Part shown: one piece after another, positions 20,910 through 31,226 of the stretch | How positions within the stretch are numbered: position 1 is the first letter of the stretch | How the letters are laid out: the number at the start of each line of letters is the position of its first letter | Assembly (NCBI GenBank): GCA_020744425.1 | Contig: JAGMUV010000006.1 | Location: 3,410,001 to 3,474,000, forward strand | Direction: 5' to 3' | Source: Dactylonectria macrodidyma | Lineage: Eukaryota > Ascomycota > Sordariomycetes > Hypocreales > Nectriaceae | DNA length: 64,000 bases | Position numbers and translations under genes: made by a program | The notes under the pieces: model-generated | The model's input: the letters and a program-made list of their open reading frames with translations, nothing else | Database searches by the model: none | What the model was told of the DNA's origin: nothing

Positions 20910-22463
20910 TCAGTCCAGTGGCACTCCATCATTTGCTGTACAGGTCCAACTGGATGCTTTGTTGATTAGGCCTTTCCCTAAATACCTTTGGGTCAAAGGA
21001 TAGCGGCAGAGATTGCGCTCCGTCGTCACCCCATTGGTCGTGATGGTTGCGGGAAGAGTATCCGGTGCATCTCCGTCTTCAACCCAAGACACCAAGGCAT
21101 TCATCGGATTCTCTGGGAAGGGACCGTACCCCCCACGACAGTGTGCAACGCCAGGGGCTGAGAATACTCGGTAGAAGTCATCAACCGCTGATGAGCCACC
21201 CATATTCGCCTCAACCTTGCGCCAATAATCCAAGGTTCCTTCCGGGAAGATGAGCGGGTCACTCAGACCGTGCCAGGTCAAGATCTTTCCGCCATGGTCT
21301 CGGAATGCGGTCAGGTCTGGGTCATCTGTCCCGATGACCGAGTTCCACTTCTCTTGGGACTTGACAAAGATGTCCTCGAGCATTGCATACGTCATTGTAG
21401 ATGGGTCGAGATCGGGCTGCTCCAGGACGAAGTCTAGAGCCCATCCCTTCATATATGGAGGGTCATGTATTAATAGGGAAAAGTCGGTGCCATGCATCAG
21501 GCCATACCATAGCCTTGTTCCGTTCTGCGTGACGAACCCGTCGACAATCAGGTTGTAGATTCTTGCCTGTCGAGAGGAGATGGCGGCGTAAGAGTCGTCA
21601 TTGCAGTTTGTGGGCTTATCTACTGCGCTCTTTGCATCGAACTTGCAGCTCTGAGGATCGGATATGACGCCGTCTTCAGCCCCGTCGTCGCCGTCGCAGA
21701 AGGCGATGGCATATTCCCTGAGGGCATCAAAGACGCAAGCCGGCACAACCTCCCCCTCCTGGGTCATGACCACGTAAGGGTACATCTCCATGGGCATAAA
21801 TCTGTCCCAGTTGATGGCAGGGGCAAGGGAGAGAATTCCATCGAAATCGTCAGGGTATTTTTGCGCCTCCATCATACCCTGCCTTCCTCCGGTCGAGCAT
21901 CCATTCCAATATGAATAGCTGGCTGGCTTGCCATAGAACCACTCGGTAACAACCTTGCCCACGACGGCCATCTCGTGCAGAGACAGGGATGCAAAGTTGG
22001 TCATCAGCTGAGAGTCCCCTATGAGCTCCGAGCCGTCGAGAGCTGACAAGCCCGCATCCGTTGAGGCTGCTGCGTAGCCACTAGCAACCGCGGGACCGAG
22101 CATCAATGAGAAGGCGCCGGCAATGAATCCACCACCTCCGGTTGCTTGGAAGCGTTCGTTCCAGTCGTTCATGTCCAGGGGCAGCCAGACCTGGACGCGC
22201 ACCTTGTCACCAGCCGTGTTGTGGGTGAGGGTGACGTTGACATCGCAGAAACTGACAGTCGGCCCAGTTGATGTCTCGTAGTCGGTGACCTCAGCGGCCG
22301 AGAAAGATAAGATGGATGCTCCTTGGATGTCTATTTCCGGAGGCGTTACGGAGGCGCAGGGTCGTTGCGGTGAGTATGACCCGTCGCTCAGAAGCGGCTT
22401 CTGAGAGTCAGCAAATGTCGCCGCCACGAGACTCAAGGCTACAAAGGAGATGCTTCCCAGCAT
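20910..22463 (-). CDS. Secreted tannase/feruloyl esterase family protein
   Basis: Single-exon gene of 517 aa from the ATG at 22463. This start gives a signal peptide (MLGSISFVALSLVAATFA); the open frame extends 33 codons upstream but would bury it. The catalytic set of the family (PF07519) is present: nucleophile Ser190 in GCSTGGRQ, Asp402 in HGLSDPL, and His441 beside Cys442 in VAHCRGG. Cys189 precedes the Ser, making the CS-D-HC arrangement of fungal tannases and feruloyl esterases. GGGGFIAGAF and SLAPAINWDRF are other family blocks, and DGDDGAEDGVISDP is the calcium-binding loop of the lid. It hydrolyses gallate or hydroxycinnamate esters outside the cell. It is the first of four intact same-strand genes fitting aromatic-ester use. 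Confidence 0.95.
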   Translation of the reverse strand: MLGSISFVALSLVAATFADSQKPLLSDGSYSPQRPCASVTPPEIDIQGASILSFSAAEVTDYETSTGPTVSFCDVNVTLTHNTAGDKVRVQVWLPLDMNDWNERFQATGGGGFIAGAFSLMLGPAVASGYAAASTDAGLSALDGSELIGDSQLMTNFASLSLHEMAVVGKVVTEWFYGKPASYSYWNGCSTGGRQGMMEAQKYPDDFDGILSLAPAINWDRFMPMEMYPYVVMTQEGEVVPACVFDALREYAIAFCDGDDGAEDGVISDPQSCKFDAKSAVDKPTNCNDDSYAAISSRQARIYNLIVDGFVTQNGTRLWYGLMHGTDFSLLIHDPPYMKGWALDFVLEQPDLDPSTMTYAMLEDIFVKSQEKWNSVIGTDDPDLTAFRDHGGKILTWHGLSDPLIFPEGTLDYWRKVEANMGGSSAVDDFYRVFSAPGVAHCRGGYGPFPENPMNALVSWVEDGDAPDTLPATITTNGVTTERNLCRYPLTQRYLGKGLINKASSWTCTANDGVPLD

Positions 22464-22913
22464 TTTGAAGATTCTAGCCGGGGGGGTGACTCCTATCCAG
22501 GAAGTATTTAGCAGTCGGCCAAAGCAAAGATGCGGAACACTATTATGAGCTGCTGTCGTCATACGATTTCCAAGCAGTGCGGGGAAGTTTCCAACTCGGT
22601 CTCATAGATTAACACATAGCTTACGTAAAATCAGCTCAATCCTGAAAGCGAGTCGAAACTGCCCCGATGGTCGTGGCGGACTTACTATTAAACTATTGAA
22701 ATGGCTGCCTAGTTTTTCAAGAGTGATGTGCTAGCATAATGATCCCAAAAAAAACATAGTTCTACGGTAACACATTTAAGCCAACCACTAAACAACAAGG
22801 AGAGGGTAGTGCGAGATATATCTATAAAATAGTAACAAAGCACCTATCTGGATTACTAATGTTCCCATTACTCCCTTGTTGGATGTTCCTCAAAGCGATC
22901 TGCTTCGACAAAT
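22464..22913. other. Intergenic region, tannase promoter
   Basis: 450 bp between the transporter stop and the tannase start. No gene is seen. It holds short A-runs and is AT-leaning. The tannase promoter must lie here or within the extended upstream frame. Confidence 0.5.
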
Positions 22914-24617
22914 CTACAGAGGATAGAGGAAAAACTTGTTCTCCATATCAGTCAAGTCAAGCATGGCAACATCGACCTTGACATTGACAGTCTCACCTCC
23001 ATCATCAATCTGCTCAACATATCCTTCACCGTGGTTACCCAAGGCAGCCTGCTCCGCGATCCACTGTCTGCGTTCCTTGTTTCGCTTAGAGAGAATGCAC
23101 CGGATGAGGAGCAAAATGAGCGGCGTCATGGTGAAGCTGACAACGATCTGAGTGATCCAAGCACCGTAGTAGCGAGGTCCTCCAGACTTCCACAGCTGCG
23201 GAGAAATGATGTTCGAGATTCCGTAAAAGACCATGAACATGGCATTGCGGGTGAGTCGCTTCGTGTGGCCGGCGCAGCTAGAGGACACCCAGCCAACAGA
23301 GATGATCCAAGTTTGTGCAAAGCAGTTGGGAGGAATCAGCAAGCAGGCCAACATTGGAATCGTCTTATCCCAAGGGATCGTGACCATTCCAATACTCGTA
23401 GCAATGCATGGCAGACACCATAGCGCTGCCCAGTAAGCGTTGTAACCGGGGAAGATGCGGATGAGGAGAAAGGCGACAACGCAACAGACGATCGCAAAGC
23501 CACCAGATGCGACCCACACTAAGGTTGATCCGAGATCCGACACACCGAGATCAAGGAACAACAGACTCTGTTGGTAGGCGAGGTTGTTTGCCAGCATCAG
23601 GGTGAAACCTGCACTGGCAAAGAGCCAAGATACGGGATCCCGGAGAGCCTCGTGGAACTGATGCTTCTTGAACGTCTTCTGCTCAATAGCACTTCTCGTC
23701 GAATTCTGAACTCGACGGATGGTCTGAATCTTCTCCTCTGTGGTCAAGAACCAGGCCGTCGCAGGGTTGTTGGGATACGCCACCCAAGTAAGCCCAGATA
23801 GCAGAAGCGACATTCCACCGGTGGTAATCATGAAGAACTTCCATGGGCTGACACTAACCTTGCTGAAGAGCAGGCCGTACGAGACGAGGCCGGTGAACAT
23901 GGGCGAGCCGATGCAGGAGATGTAGAAGAGAGGTTGAACTTGGTGGACCTCCTCCTGCGTGAAGAACATGTTCATGGTGATCTCCAGAGCAGGGATCATG
24001 GACGATTCAACGAATCCGAGGAAGAATCTCAGTGGAATCAGAGCGCCGTAACTCTTGGCCACACAGTGAAGAAACACAATGGCAGCCCATGTGAAGATGG
24101 TTCCAGAGATGTAAGTCCGAAGGCGGAGGCGCTGGATGAGGAGTTGACCAGGAACTTGACCGAGGATGTAGCCTAAGTATACAATTAGCCTCTTTGTCAG
24201 TACGGCCTTGAAAGTTTCGTTTGCTCACCCGTATAGAAAAGCGAATTCAGGTTGTTGTACTCAGCGTTGTTCAGCCCAGTATCCTGGAAAAGACCCAGAA
24301 GAGTGGCTTGACCCAACGTAGATTTGTCGACCTGAAGATGGCCATTAATACTATTCAGGACTCTCTCTCGGTGCTCCAAGAATACTCACATAAAGCATAA
24401 AGTCGATAAAAGTGACCAGGAAGAGGACATAGATATACAGCTTCCTCTTCAGCGTCTTAAGCTTTTCCGGCGTGAGCTCTCCAACGCTATCCCCATGCTG
24501 TTCGATGAGCTGAAGCGTTTCATCCGCCGCCTTGCTGGAGATGATCTTACGCTCGCGAATCGAGCTGCTAGAGCGCCCGCTGGCGACCTCAGGAATGGGT
24601 TGCTTCTCGGTGCTCAT
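22914..24617 (-). CDS. MFS transporter, anion:cation symporter (allantoate permease-like) family
   Basis: Three exons, 24617-24390, 24331-24229 and 24172-22914, give 529 aa with consistent phases. YVLFLVTFIDFMLY and VDKSTLGQATLLGLF match the first helix of Dal5/TNA1-type ACS carriers. GYILGQVPGQLLIQRL and RFFLGFVESSMIP follow, and PWKFFMITTGGMSLL and NNLAYQQSLLFLDLG are later family blocks. The C-terminal tail is hydrophilic. This family takes up organic anions such as allantoate, nicotinate, vitamins and probably aromatic acids. Lying next to the tannase on the same strand, it could import the released acid; that is inference. No lesion is seen. Confidence 0.93.
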
Positions 24618-25527
24618 CGTGGATGATCGCTGCGTGGTGGATCTTTACAATGCGGCGGGTTTCAGGCGTTGTCGATATTCTGCTCGACCCAGGTGCTACT
24701 CGACTTCACTGTGCAATCACAGACGGTGATGAAACACATTCTTCTCGGTGAGGCTACAGCTGCTTTAATATTCTTTACTTAACACATTGAAGTTAGTATG
24801 TGATTTCCCATCCCAGGTAATCGTGCCCATATTACAAGAGCAATTCTCCGGCGTTTACAATATCGAACTGCGATGGCATCATCCGGGTTAAGTATGACTC
24901 GTGGGTCCACAATGGGATGACTTGAGGCTCCAGTATCGTCCCTACTACCAGGTAAAGCTCATAGACGGCGTCTTTTATCCAATTCAGGCTTAGCATTATG
25001 GGTATTCATGGACGTCTCGGTGTCTTGTTATCGAAAGGGGCCGGAGAACCCGAGCCGCACGCTAGAGCATGCACAGGCCATGCTCTAGAAAGGACGATTT
25101 TGCCCTTCAACCGAACAGAAATGCGCTTGCCGGCAAGTTGCGTCCGAGTGCACATCTACACATGAACGACTGACAAGAAATGCATGCAATTAAACCAGCC
25201 ATTTAGGTATTATAGATGTTCTAGGACCAATCTTGTCCGATTAAAGCTCTACGAGGGAACCGTGTTCACGTACAACTGCAATCGAGAGCATAGGAGTGGG
25301 TCAACTCCACAATGGACCCAAGCCTGAACTCGATCAACGGTAGACAAAAGCTACCATTCTAGCCCCTGCAAAACCCTTGCCGCTTTTAAAGGTCGAGCTT
25401 TGGTACATGGGAACAGCTCATCGTGATTAGGAGACGGTCGGAAGAAAATACTAACGAGGGTTATCGAGCACATTATCGGATAGAGAGGGAATGGACTAAG
25501 TAAGAAAACGTCCTCTGAAAACACAAT
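24618..25527. other. Intergenic region with a strong hairpin
   Basis: No gene is recognised in these 910 bp. A perfect inverted repeat lies at 25062-25088. The transporter promoter is expected at the low-coordinate end... that is, just above 24617. Confidence 0.5.
25062..25088. repeat. Perfect 10-bp inverted repeat
   Basis: CTAGAGCATG at 25062-25071 pairs with CATGCTCTAG at 25079-25088 across a 7-nt loop. It is isolated in intergenic DNA; it could be a regulatory palindrome or a hairpin in a transcript. Confidence 0.8.
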
Positions 25528-26630
25528 TTAGGCAGGCGTGATAATCTCCTTGTCAACAACCAAGAACTCTTTGACCTTTGGGATTCTCAACGTAACGTTC
25601 CGACCACCTCCCTCAGCAATTTCCGGTTCGAGCGGTCCCTCCAACTCCTTCCAATCCTCCAAATCCGGCTGTAGATAATGACCAAAGTTGGCCTGCTCAG
25701 TGGTGAGAATCACCCTGATGATGTCACGCATTTTGAACCCCGGCTTCTTCGCCGCATCCTGAAGCAGACTTGGGACTTGCATGTCGATGATTGCGGGCTC
25801 AATCTCCATATTTCCATCGACAGCGGAGCTGCTCGCATTCTGTAGTGGGAATATCTGACTGACTCCGTAGGCAGAGGCGAGGTCGAGAATTGTCACATAG
25901 ACAGGGACCGTGCTGGTGTTCTTGAAACGTATCTTCCACGCGGCTAAGGACTTGCAATCACTGGCCTCATCTTCTTCCTCCCAGTTCGTCCTTGTTGTCG
26001 TATTTAGTAACTGTAAACTCGTACGATGGGGTCCAGGAAGTCGATGTCGGGGTCAACTCAACTAGGCGCTGGTAGGCACATAGATGCGGGAGCAAATAAA
26101 CAAGCTTTTGCGCAATGTGGCCCTCTGTGGCTTTGAGTATGGGAATGTTTTCTAGGGGTGATCCCTTTTTGTCCCCGAATAAAAAGGTCGAATCCTCCTG
26201 AAGCTCCAGCAGTAGTAGACTGAGCTCAGATGCCGCAGAGTTGAATCTTAAGTCAACAGGGGGACCAACTGGGTCCGTCGCCTTCTTCCACTCTTCTTCA
26301 AGGTTATTAGCGACATGCTGAAGGCCTTCACTTCGAGGATTTGACAAGGTGACGTCGACAATAGGAATGTCTCCGCTTCTTTTTAGTTGTGCACACCAGC
26401 CCACCTCGATTGGCCCCATTGTTGTCATGGCCGTAGGAATCTTTAGTTAGTCGACGATAGTCGCCCTTGCCTGGAAGGTCTTGACTTTTTGGACACATGC
26501 TTCCGCCACAGAGTTGGCGCCGGCAGTCAAGAGACCAAATAAACGTTAAGTTGGAGGATAAATCCAGAACCGATCATAGAGTCCAACACCATAGGCCGTT
26601 CCCTTGTTCAGAATGAGGCTTTGATCTACC
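25528..26630 (-). pseudogene. C-terminal part of a caspase-like (peptidase C14-type) protein, frameshifted
   Basis: The minus strand carries coding blocks in several frames. KGTAYGVGLYDRFWIYP (near 26620-26560) is followed by VQKVKTFQARATIVD. Next is a 150-codon open stretch from about 26428 containing GPIEVGWCAQLKR, and then DCKSLAAWKIRFKNTSTVPVYV and DLASAYGVSQIFP down to the stop at 25528. This order (propeptide-like GxxxGxxYxIYP, then IxVGWxA, then DxCVxLxIxNxSxxxLYVxxxD) resembles the region after the p20 domain in fungal caspase-domain proteins. The last two blocks are separated by a one-base shift at the CCC run 25980-25982. The catalytic domain with its His-Cys dyad is not found upstream. 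Family assignment is by pattern only. Confidence 0.5.
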
Positions 26631-27208
26631 ATGCAATCAGTCAATGAAGCCCAAAGGTTGACGGGTTGGTTCCGGCAACCAGGTTGCTTGGGGAGGATCA
26701 CCATCAGTCCAAGCCCAGGCTGGCTCGGACCAGCTTACTCTAAAGCGGCAAGTGCCCATTTCCAAGGATGGAAGTGGAGATTCTGGATTGTCGGTTTCGG
26801 GGTTTGTAGCAACAACTGATCCGCTTAGACACCGGTGACGAAGTGCGGCTGCGAGATGCCGAAGAATCGCGTGGTGGATCCGCTGGGAGCCGCATCTAAC
26901 CCATTGTGGAGACACGGAGGATGAGAATAAACGATAAGGAGAAAATTTGCGGGTTGAAGACTGCCAAAGGAGCTGTTTTGGTACCTGGGATGCGGGAACC
27001 CGCCTGCATCTAGTGGCATCTGGTGCGTGAACCGTATCAACTAACGAGCCATCGAGGCCCAGGCTCACGTACGTTTTCATCATAGTCAGAAGAAGGCTCA
27101 TCTATTTCAACGCCTTAAGAACGGTGAGTTTTGATGGTATCAAGTTGAGCTTGCATTGAGAACTCGAGAACGTGATACCCGAAATTGAGTACGCCATTCC
27201 CGTCTTCG
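26631..27208. other. Region between the caspase-like relic and the regulator
   Basis: Minus-strand open stretches (to about 27101) exist here but lack recognisable motifs. They might be decayed upstream parts of the caspase-like gene. I cannot assign them. Confidence 0.35.
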
Positions 27209-29053
27209 TTATCCTGTAGCCCAAGTTGGAATTTCCATCCATGATAGATCCGTGATACTGAACTCAGCTGCCGAGGTTCCCACTTCTATAGCACTATCGC
27301 CCAGGGACTTTGCTTGTCCTGATATCAGCTGGTTATTCTTGGATAATGCCTCTAGTGTCATTGTATTGATGGTTCCCCAAGTTGACCGCGCCAATGCCCA
27401 CACTGGACTCAATGTTTTGAGCACGCCAGTACTCAGGCTAAGACGATCGCGATAGTGTTGCTGAAATCCGGACGGGCGTAGCGAGCAAGCAGATAGCTGG
27501 ACGACACTACTGAGGAGGAGACCATTCAAGAAGAATGGCGAGTGTTTCTGAGCAGAATCCTGAAGTGCGGCTAGATTACCGAGACGCTTCGCAGCCTCGA
27601 CGGCCTTAACCCCATGCATCGGCCGGGAGTAGACAGGCAAGAGAGAAGAAGTCGGCATCTTGCTCGCAATGGTCGGGATTGCGTCTATGAGATCGCTCCG
27701 AGGAAAATGCAGAATCATGGTGGTGTACTGTATGAACATGTGGGCCTGGAGCAGCATGTCGTCAACTTCGCCTGAGACATCGGTGGGCTCGGCCTTTCCC
27801 AGATCCAGATAATGAGGCCAGGCGGCCAACGCATTGTCAATAGCTTGAATCTGATCTCGGTGGATGTCATGGATCCTGGCGATAGCAAGGGCGCGTGCAA
27901 GAATGCGGACCGCCTCAATCCTATACGCAAACGATGAGAAGCGAGATTCTTCCTCGCTGTATATCCGAGCGTCGAATTGAGAAAGAGTCGCAGGCTCCGT
28001 CATGAAACCGCCTTCGACATACATCGACTCGTCGCACGGGAGTGGCACATCTGTTTCAATAGCGTAGCAGCGAAAGCTAGTTCTTTGCTGCAAAGCCGCC
28101 ATAAAGCCGTCTGTCACGTACAGTTCCCACCACGTTCTCCTTAGGCTCTCCTCGAGCACTGGAGATCCCTTGCCATGAATGAGAGCGTAGTCCTTGCGAT
28201 GCAGGCCTATCTGGATGGCCAAGGACACGGCCTTGGACAGCATCGAGACTGATTTGTCGGAATCATTGCGTGCGTGCAGGGCAATGGATAAAAGCAGCAT
28301 GGCTTGTACTAAGACGAAGTCGTGATTGCCATTAATTCGAGCTCGTTCAACGGCTCGGGAAGAAATGCCTTCAAGTGTTTCGCTGCAAGCTGTGCCGGAG
28401 AAATGGCACCCAATCAAGTGAACCACGACTCGCAGAAACGGGGGATAATTCTGAGAAAAATAGAGGCCTCGAGGGACTAAAAATGGATGTGCGAAGTGGA
28501 AGTTTGCGTAGAATAAGTTGATCAACAGCTCATCGTCTTCAACCATTTCTTCTTCCAAGCTGACTGATGTGAGATCATCGCCAGGTTGGATCTTCTGCTT
28601 CTCTCGTATCGGAGCGAGATCGTCGCTGGGTTGTACCGATTGCTGCTCCTGTATTGGAGTGAAGCCTTGTTGAACCCAATGTTTTTGGCTACTCTCAATC
28701 TGGTGTTGAAAGGATGCCATGGTGGCCTGAAGATCGGTAGAATCCCAGACAATTTGCTCTGGCTCTCCCCGGCCAGTACTCGTGTGTGCCTCCTCTGGTG
28801 ATACTATAAATCGCCCCGACCCTGATTCCGACGATGACCGCACGGTCTGCTTAAGATAGATGTTTCTCCTTTTCAAGCCGCGCCGGGACGGCTGGTAGTG
28901 ACATTGTGTTGCGGTAGATCTGCATTGTTGGCATTCGGGAACACCAGCATCGCATTTGACATGCTTTCGTCGACATTGGATGCAAGCGAGTGCCGATGGT
29001 TTGTCATTTCCTTCCTGGGAGGCAAGTCGAGACGACAAGGGACTGGAATTCAT
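27209..29053 (-). CDS. Zn2Cys6 transcription factor with Fungal_trans domain
   Basis: Intronless gene of 614 aa starting at the ATG at 29053. The zinc binuclear cluster has the six cysteines C24, C27, C34, C41, C44 and C51 in canonical spacing (C-x2-C-x6-C-x6-C-x2-C-x6-C), followed by a basic linker (SRRGLKRRN). Residues about 190-470 form the fungal-specific middle homology region (PF04082), with VQAMLLLSIALHARND, AVSLAIQIGLHRKDY and LEESLRRTWWELYVTDGF. A 15-residue segment is duplicated in tandem in the linker (DNA 28573-28617 and 28618-28662). Being intact and on the same strand as the tannase, transporter and intradiol dioxygenase, it is the natural candidate regulator of that group. No site can be proven. 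Confidence 0.95.
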   Translation of the reverse strand: MNSSPLSSRLASQEGNDKPSALACIQCRRKHVKCDAGVPECQQCRSTATQCHYQPSRRGLKRRNIYLKQTVRSSSESGSGRFIVSPEEAHTSTGRGEPEQIVWDSTDLQATMASFQHQIESSQKHWVQQGFTPIQEQQSVQPSDDLAPIREKQKIQPGDDLTSVSLEEEMVEDDELLINLFYANFHFAHPFLVPRGLYFSQNYPPFLRVVVHLIGCHFSGTACSETLEGISSRAVERARINGNHDFVLVQAMLLLSIALHARNDSDKSVSMLSKAVSLAIQIGLHRKDYALIHGKGSPVLEESLRRTWWELYVTDGFMAALQQRTSFRCYAIETDVPLPCDESMYVEGGFMTEPATLSQFDARIYSEEESRFSSFAYRIEAVRILARALAIARIHDIHRDQIQAIDNALAAWPHYLDLGKAEPTDVSGEVDDMLLQAHMFIQYTTMILHFPRSDLIDAIPTIASKMPTSSLLPVYSRPMHGVKAVEAAKRLGNLAALQDSAQKHSPFFLNGLLLSSVVQLSACSLRPSGFQQHYRDRLSLSTGVLKTLSPVWALARSTWGTINTMTLEALSKNNQLISGQAKSLGDSAIEVGTSAAEFSITDLSWMEIPTWATG

Positions 29054-30070
29054 AGTTCAAGACCAAATGAAAATGCCAAAATAGACTGCTAAAGCTCTTT
29101 CAACGAATTGAATTGCGATACGAATTGGCTTTCGATGAGAATACCTTTCCCAGCAAGACACTGGAGAGGGCATTAATTACGTCCACCCCGATGACTTGGA
29201 CCTAACTCATTGGCTTACGGGCCTAAGCCTCATGGATCATAGTAACCCACAGCTTATCGTGTCACGTATTCCCATCTTGCAGGGCCGATGGTGCAATCGG
29301 ACAAAAGGACGCTACGCATTCACCGAATTTGTTCAAGGATTCCAGTGGGGCAGTTTTCCCAGTGTGAAGCGCCTGGTATCCTCGCCACACATGTCGCGCT
29401 ATGCACAAATAGTACGTAGTACAATTGTTGACATCCTTCGTCACATGCACGAATGAGGGTTATGTTTCTTTTGAATTTTAAGTATATAGAATTTGTGAAT
29501 TGCGGCAAGCCAAGACCTAACTGCTACACATCTAAGATTCCACCCAGGACAGACCCGGTCTGATGTTTACAGAAAGGGAAACGCAGATGACGAAACGTAT
29601 GTATGTAAAATGTCTTGAGAAAAACAAAGAAATACTGGAAATGCAATTCCTACGATTCGTCCCCTAACATTATGCCACAAGCAGGCTTTTCGAGGTTCCA
29701 GAGGCTGGATTTTTCGTCTATGACAATTTCCCTGGGAGATCTAGAAGCACAGATGTAGCGTCGATGATCGTGGAGCCCGATATTGTCAAGTCACTGTGCC
29801 ACCTACAATTGATGAGCACACCTGAATTCAGCCATTGGAGACATCTTCAGCAAATATCTTAGCATAAACTCGGTATTGGCTAACCAAGAGTTCCAATTCT
29901 ATCGCTCAAGTATCCACATTCTTTCTAGTCAACAGGTATCCAGCCCCAGGACTTGGTAATTCTCGCAGAAATGACAACCTTTTCCTAGTCTATAATCTAA
30001 ACGCTCACGCAAATCTCCATCTCGCTCAATATCGTATCAATTCGATTACTAGGCCCCAACTGAATTGCAC
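29054..30070. other. Intergenic region upstream of the regulator
   Basis: About 1 kb without a convincing gene. Open stretches on both strands at 29196-29508 mirror each other and carry no motif. The regulator's promoter is expected near 29054-29400. Confidence 0.5.
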
Positions 30071-31226
30071 CTAGTTTTGCTGAGCCTTGTTGTTGCGAGC
30101 CCTCTTGCTGTTGCTTGTGGCCTGGGCGAACTTGGTAGAGTCAACGCTGACGGTGGGCAACCAACCCTGGGGGTTCACGTCCTGTCCAGTAACTGCGATG
30201 GCATCTGCAGTAGTGTTGACACCAATTGTGATCTAGGTCTTGTTAGCACAGAGAGATTTCGGATGTATTCTGGTGCTGCTTACATAGCCGACAAGACCAT
30301 CCTCAAGGCTGTCTCCCAGTTGACTGACGCTGATAACGGCACTGTAACCGTCAGAGCTGGCCGACGAGAAAAGCTTGTCCTCGCTGTTGGTGGTGCGGTT
30401 GAGCGTAGAAAGATGCTCGACGTAAGGGCTGAGGGCATAGACGCTGTTGAGCAGATCCTCGTCGAAGAAGAGCTGACCGACGTGCTGGACCTTGCTGGCA
30501 GAGTAGGACGTTCCATTGGTGATGTTGGTCTGGGCAGTGACGTGAATGTGGGTGGTGCGAGTCACGTAGTAGCCTGGGAACTTGGTAAGGAACTCAATCA
30601 TGCCTTCGGAGTCGGTGACCTGGATTCCTCTGAGGAAGGTCTCGTTGTCGGTGGTGCCGTCGGATTTCTTGGTGTATCCATCCAAAAGCTCGGAAGTGTC
30701 AGGATCAATGCCGGTGAAGGACGAGTAAGATCCAGTAGCATTGCAGTTCCAGATGGTCAGAGCTGTGCCTTCAAGAGGCTCACACGTTTCGACATCAATG
30801 ACACCGATATCAAAGTAGAAGTCGATGCCCTTCTGAGACTCTCGGAGGTCAGAGCGCACAAGCTCGCCATCGACACTAGGGTTTCATTAGACTTGTTGCC
30901 ATAAATGTTCGATCTCCCTTTGCTTACCCGTAAGGACCCCAAATGGTATCGGGAGCCAAGACACAGGTATCGTTCTGGATAGTGGTGTACTTGTGTTCAG
31001 TGGATCTAGCGGAAATGTGACCACTCTCTACGCGACGTGCGTGCAACCGGCTGGCGCGCTTCGCAAGCATCTCTGCTTTGCGTTTCTCGATGACAGCAGC
31101 GCATTTGTTACTGGACCGGCCGACCAAGTTCGCTTCTTTCTTAGCAACCTCGGCGGTGAGTCGCTCGGGATGAGCAACAACACCAAACGAGGCGAGCGCG
31201 GCGAGAGTGATGGTTGTGAACTTCAT
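30071..31226 (-). CDS. Secreted intradiol ring-cleavage dioxygenase-like protein
   Basis: Three exons, 31226-30928, 30875-30284 and 30232-30071, give 350 aa in phase. MKFTTITLAALASFGVVAHP is a signal peptide, followed by a Lys/Arg-rich propeptide-like stretch. TIWGPYG joins VDGELVRSD across the first intron, the entry motif of the dioxygenase C domain (PF00775). Further family blocks are GVIDVETCEPLEGTALTIWN, LRGIQVTDSEGMIEFLTKF and PGYYVTRTTHIHVTAQ, which contains the Tyr and two His iron ligands. It matches the fungal extracellular class that opens catechol-type rings and is about the usual length. The Asn/Lys/Gln-rich tail is short. It ends a run of four intact minus-strand genes with tannase, transporter and regulator, and could act on catechol-type products of ester hydrolysis. 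Confidence 0.94.

Noticed and set aside
26637..27101. 154-codon minus-strand frame upstream of the caspase-like relic as a gene
   Set aside because: It has no motif and low-complexity composition, and no splice route joins it to the relic; it may be decayed sequence.
30065..30904. 279-codon plus-strand frame over the intradiol dioxygenase
   Set aside because: It mirrors the real minus-strand exons, crosses their introns, and has no motif of its own.
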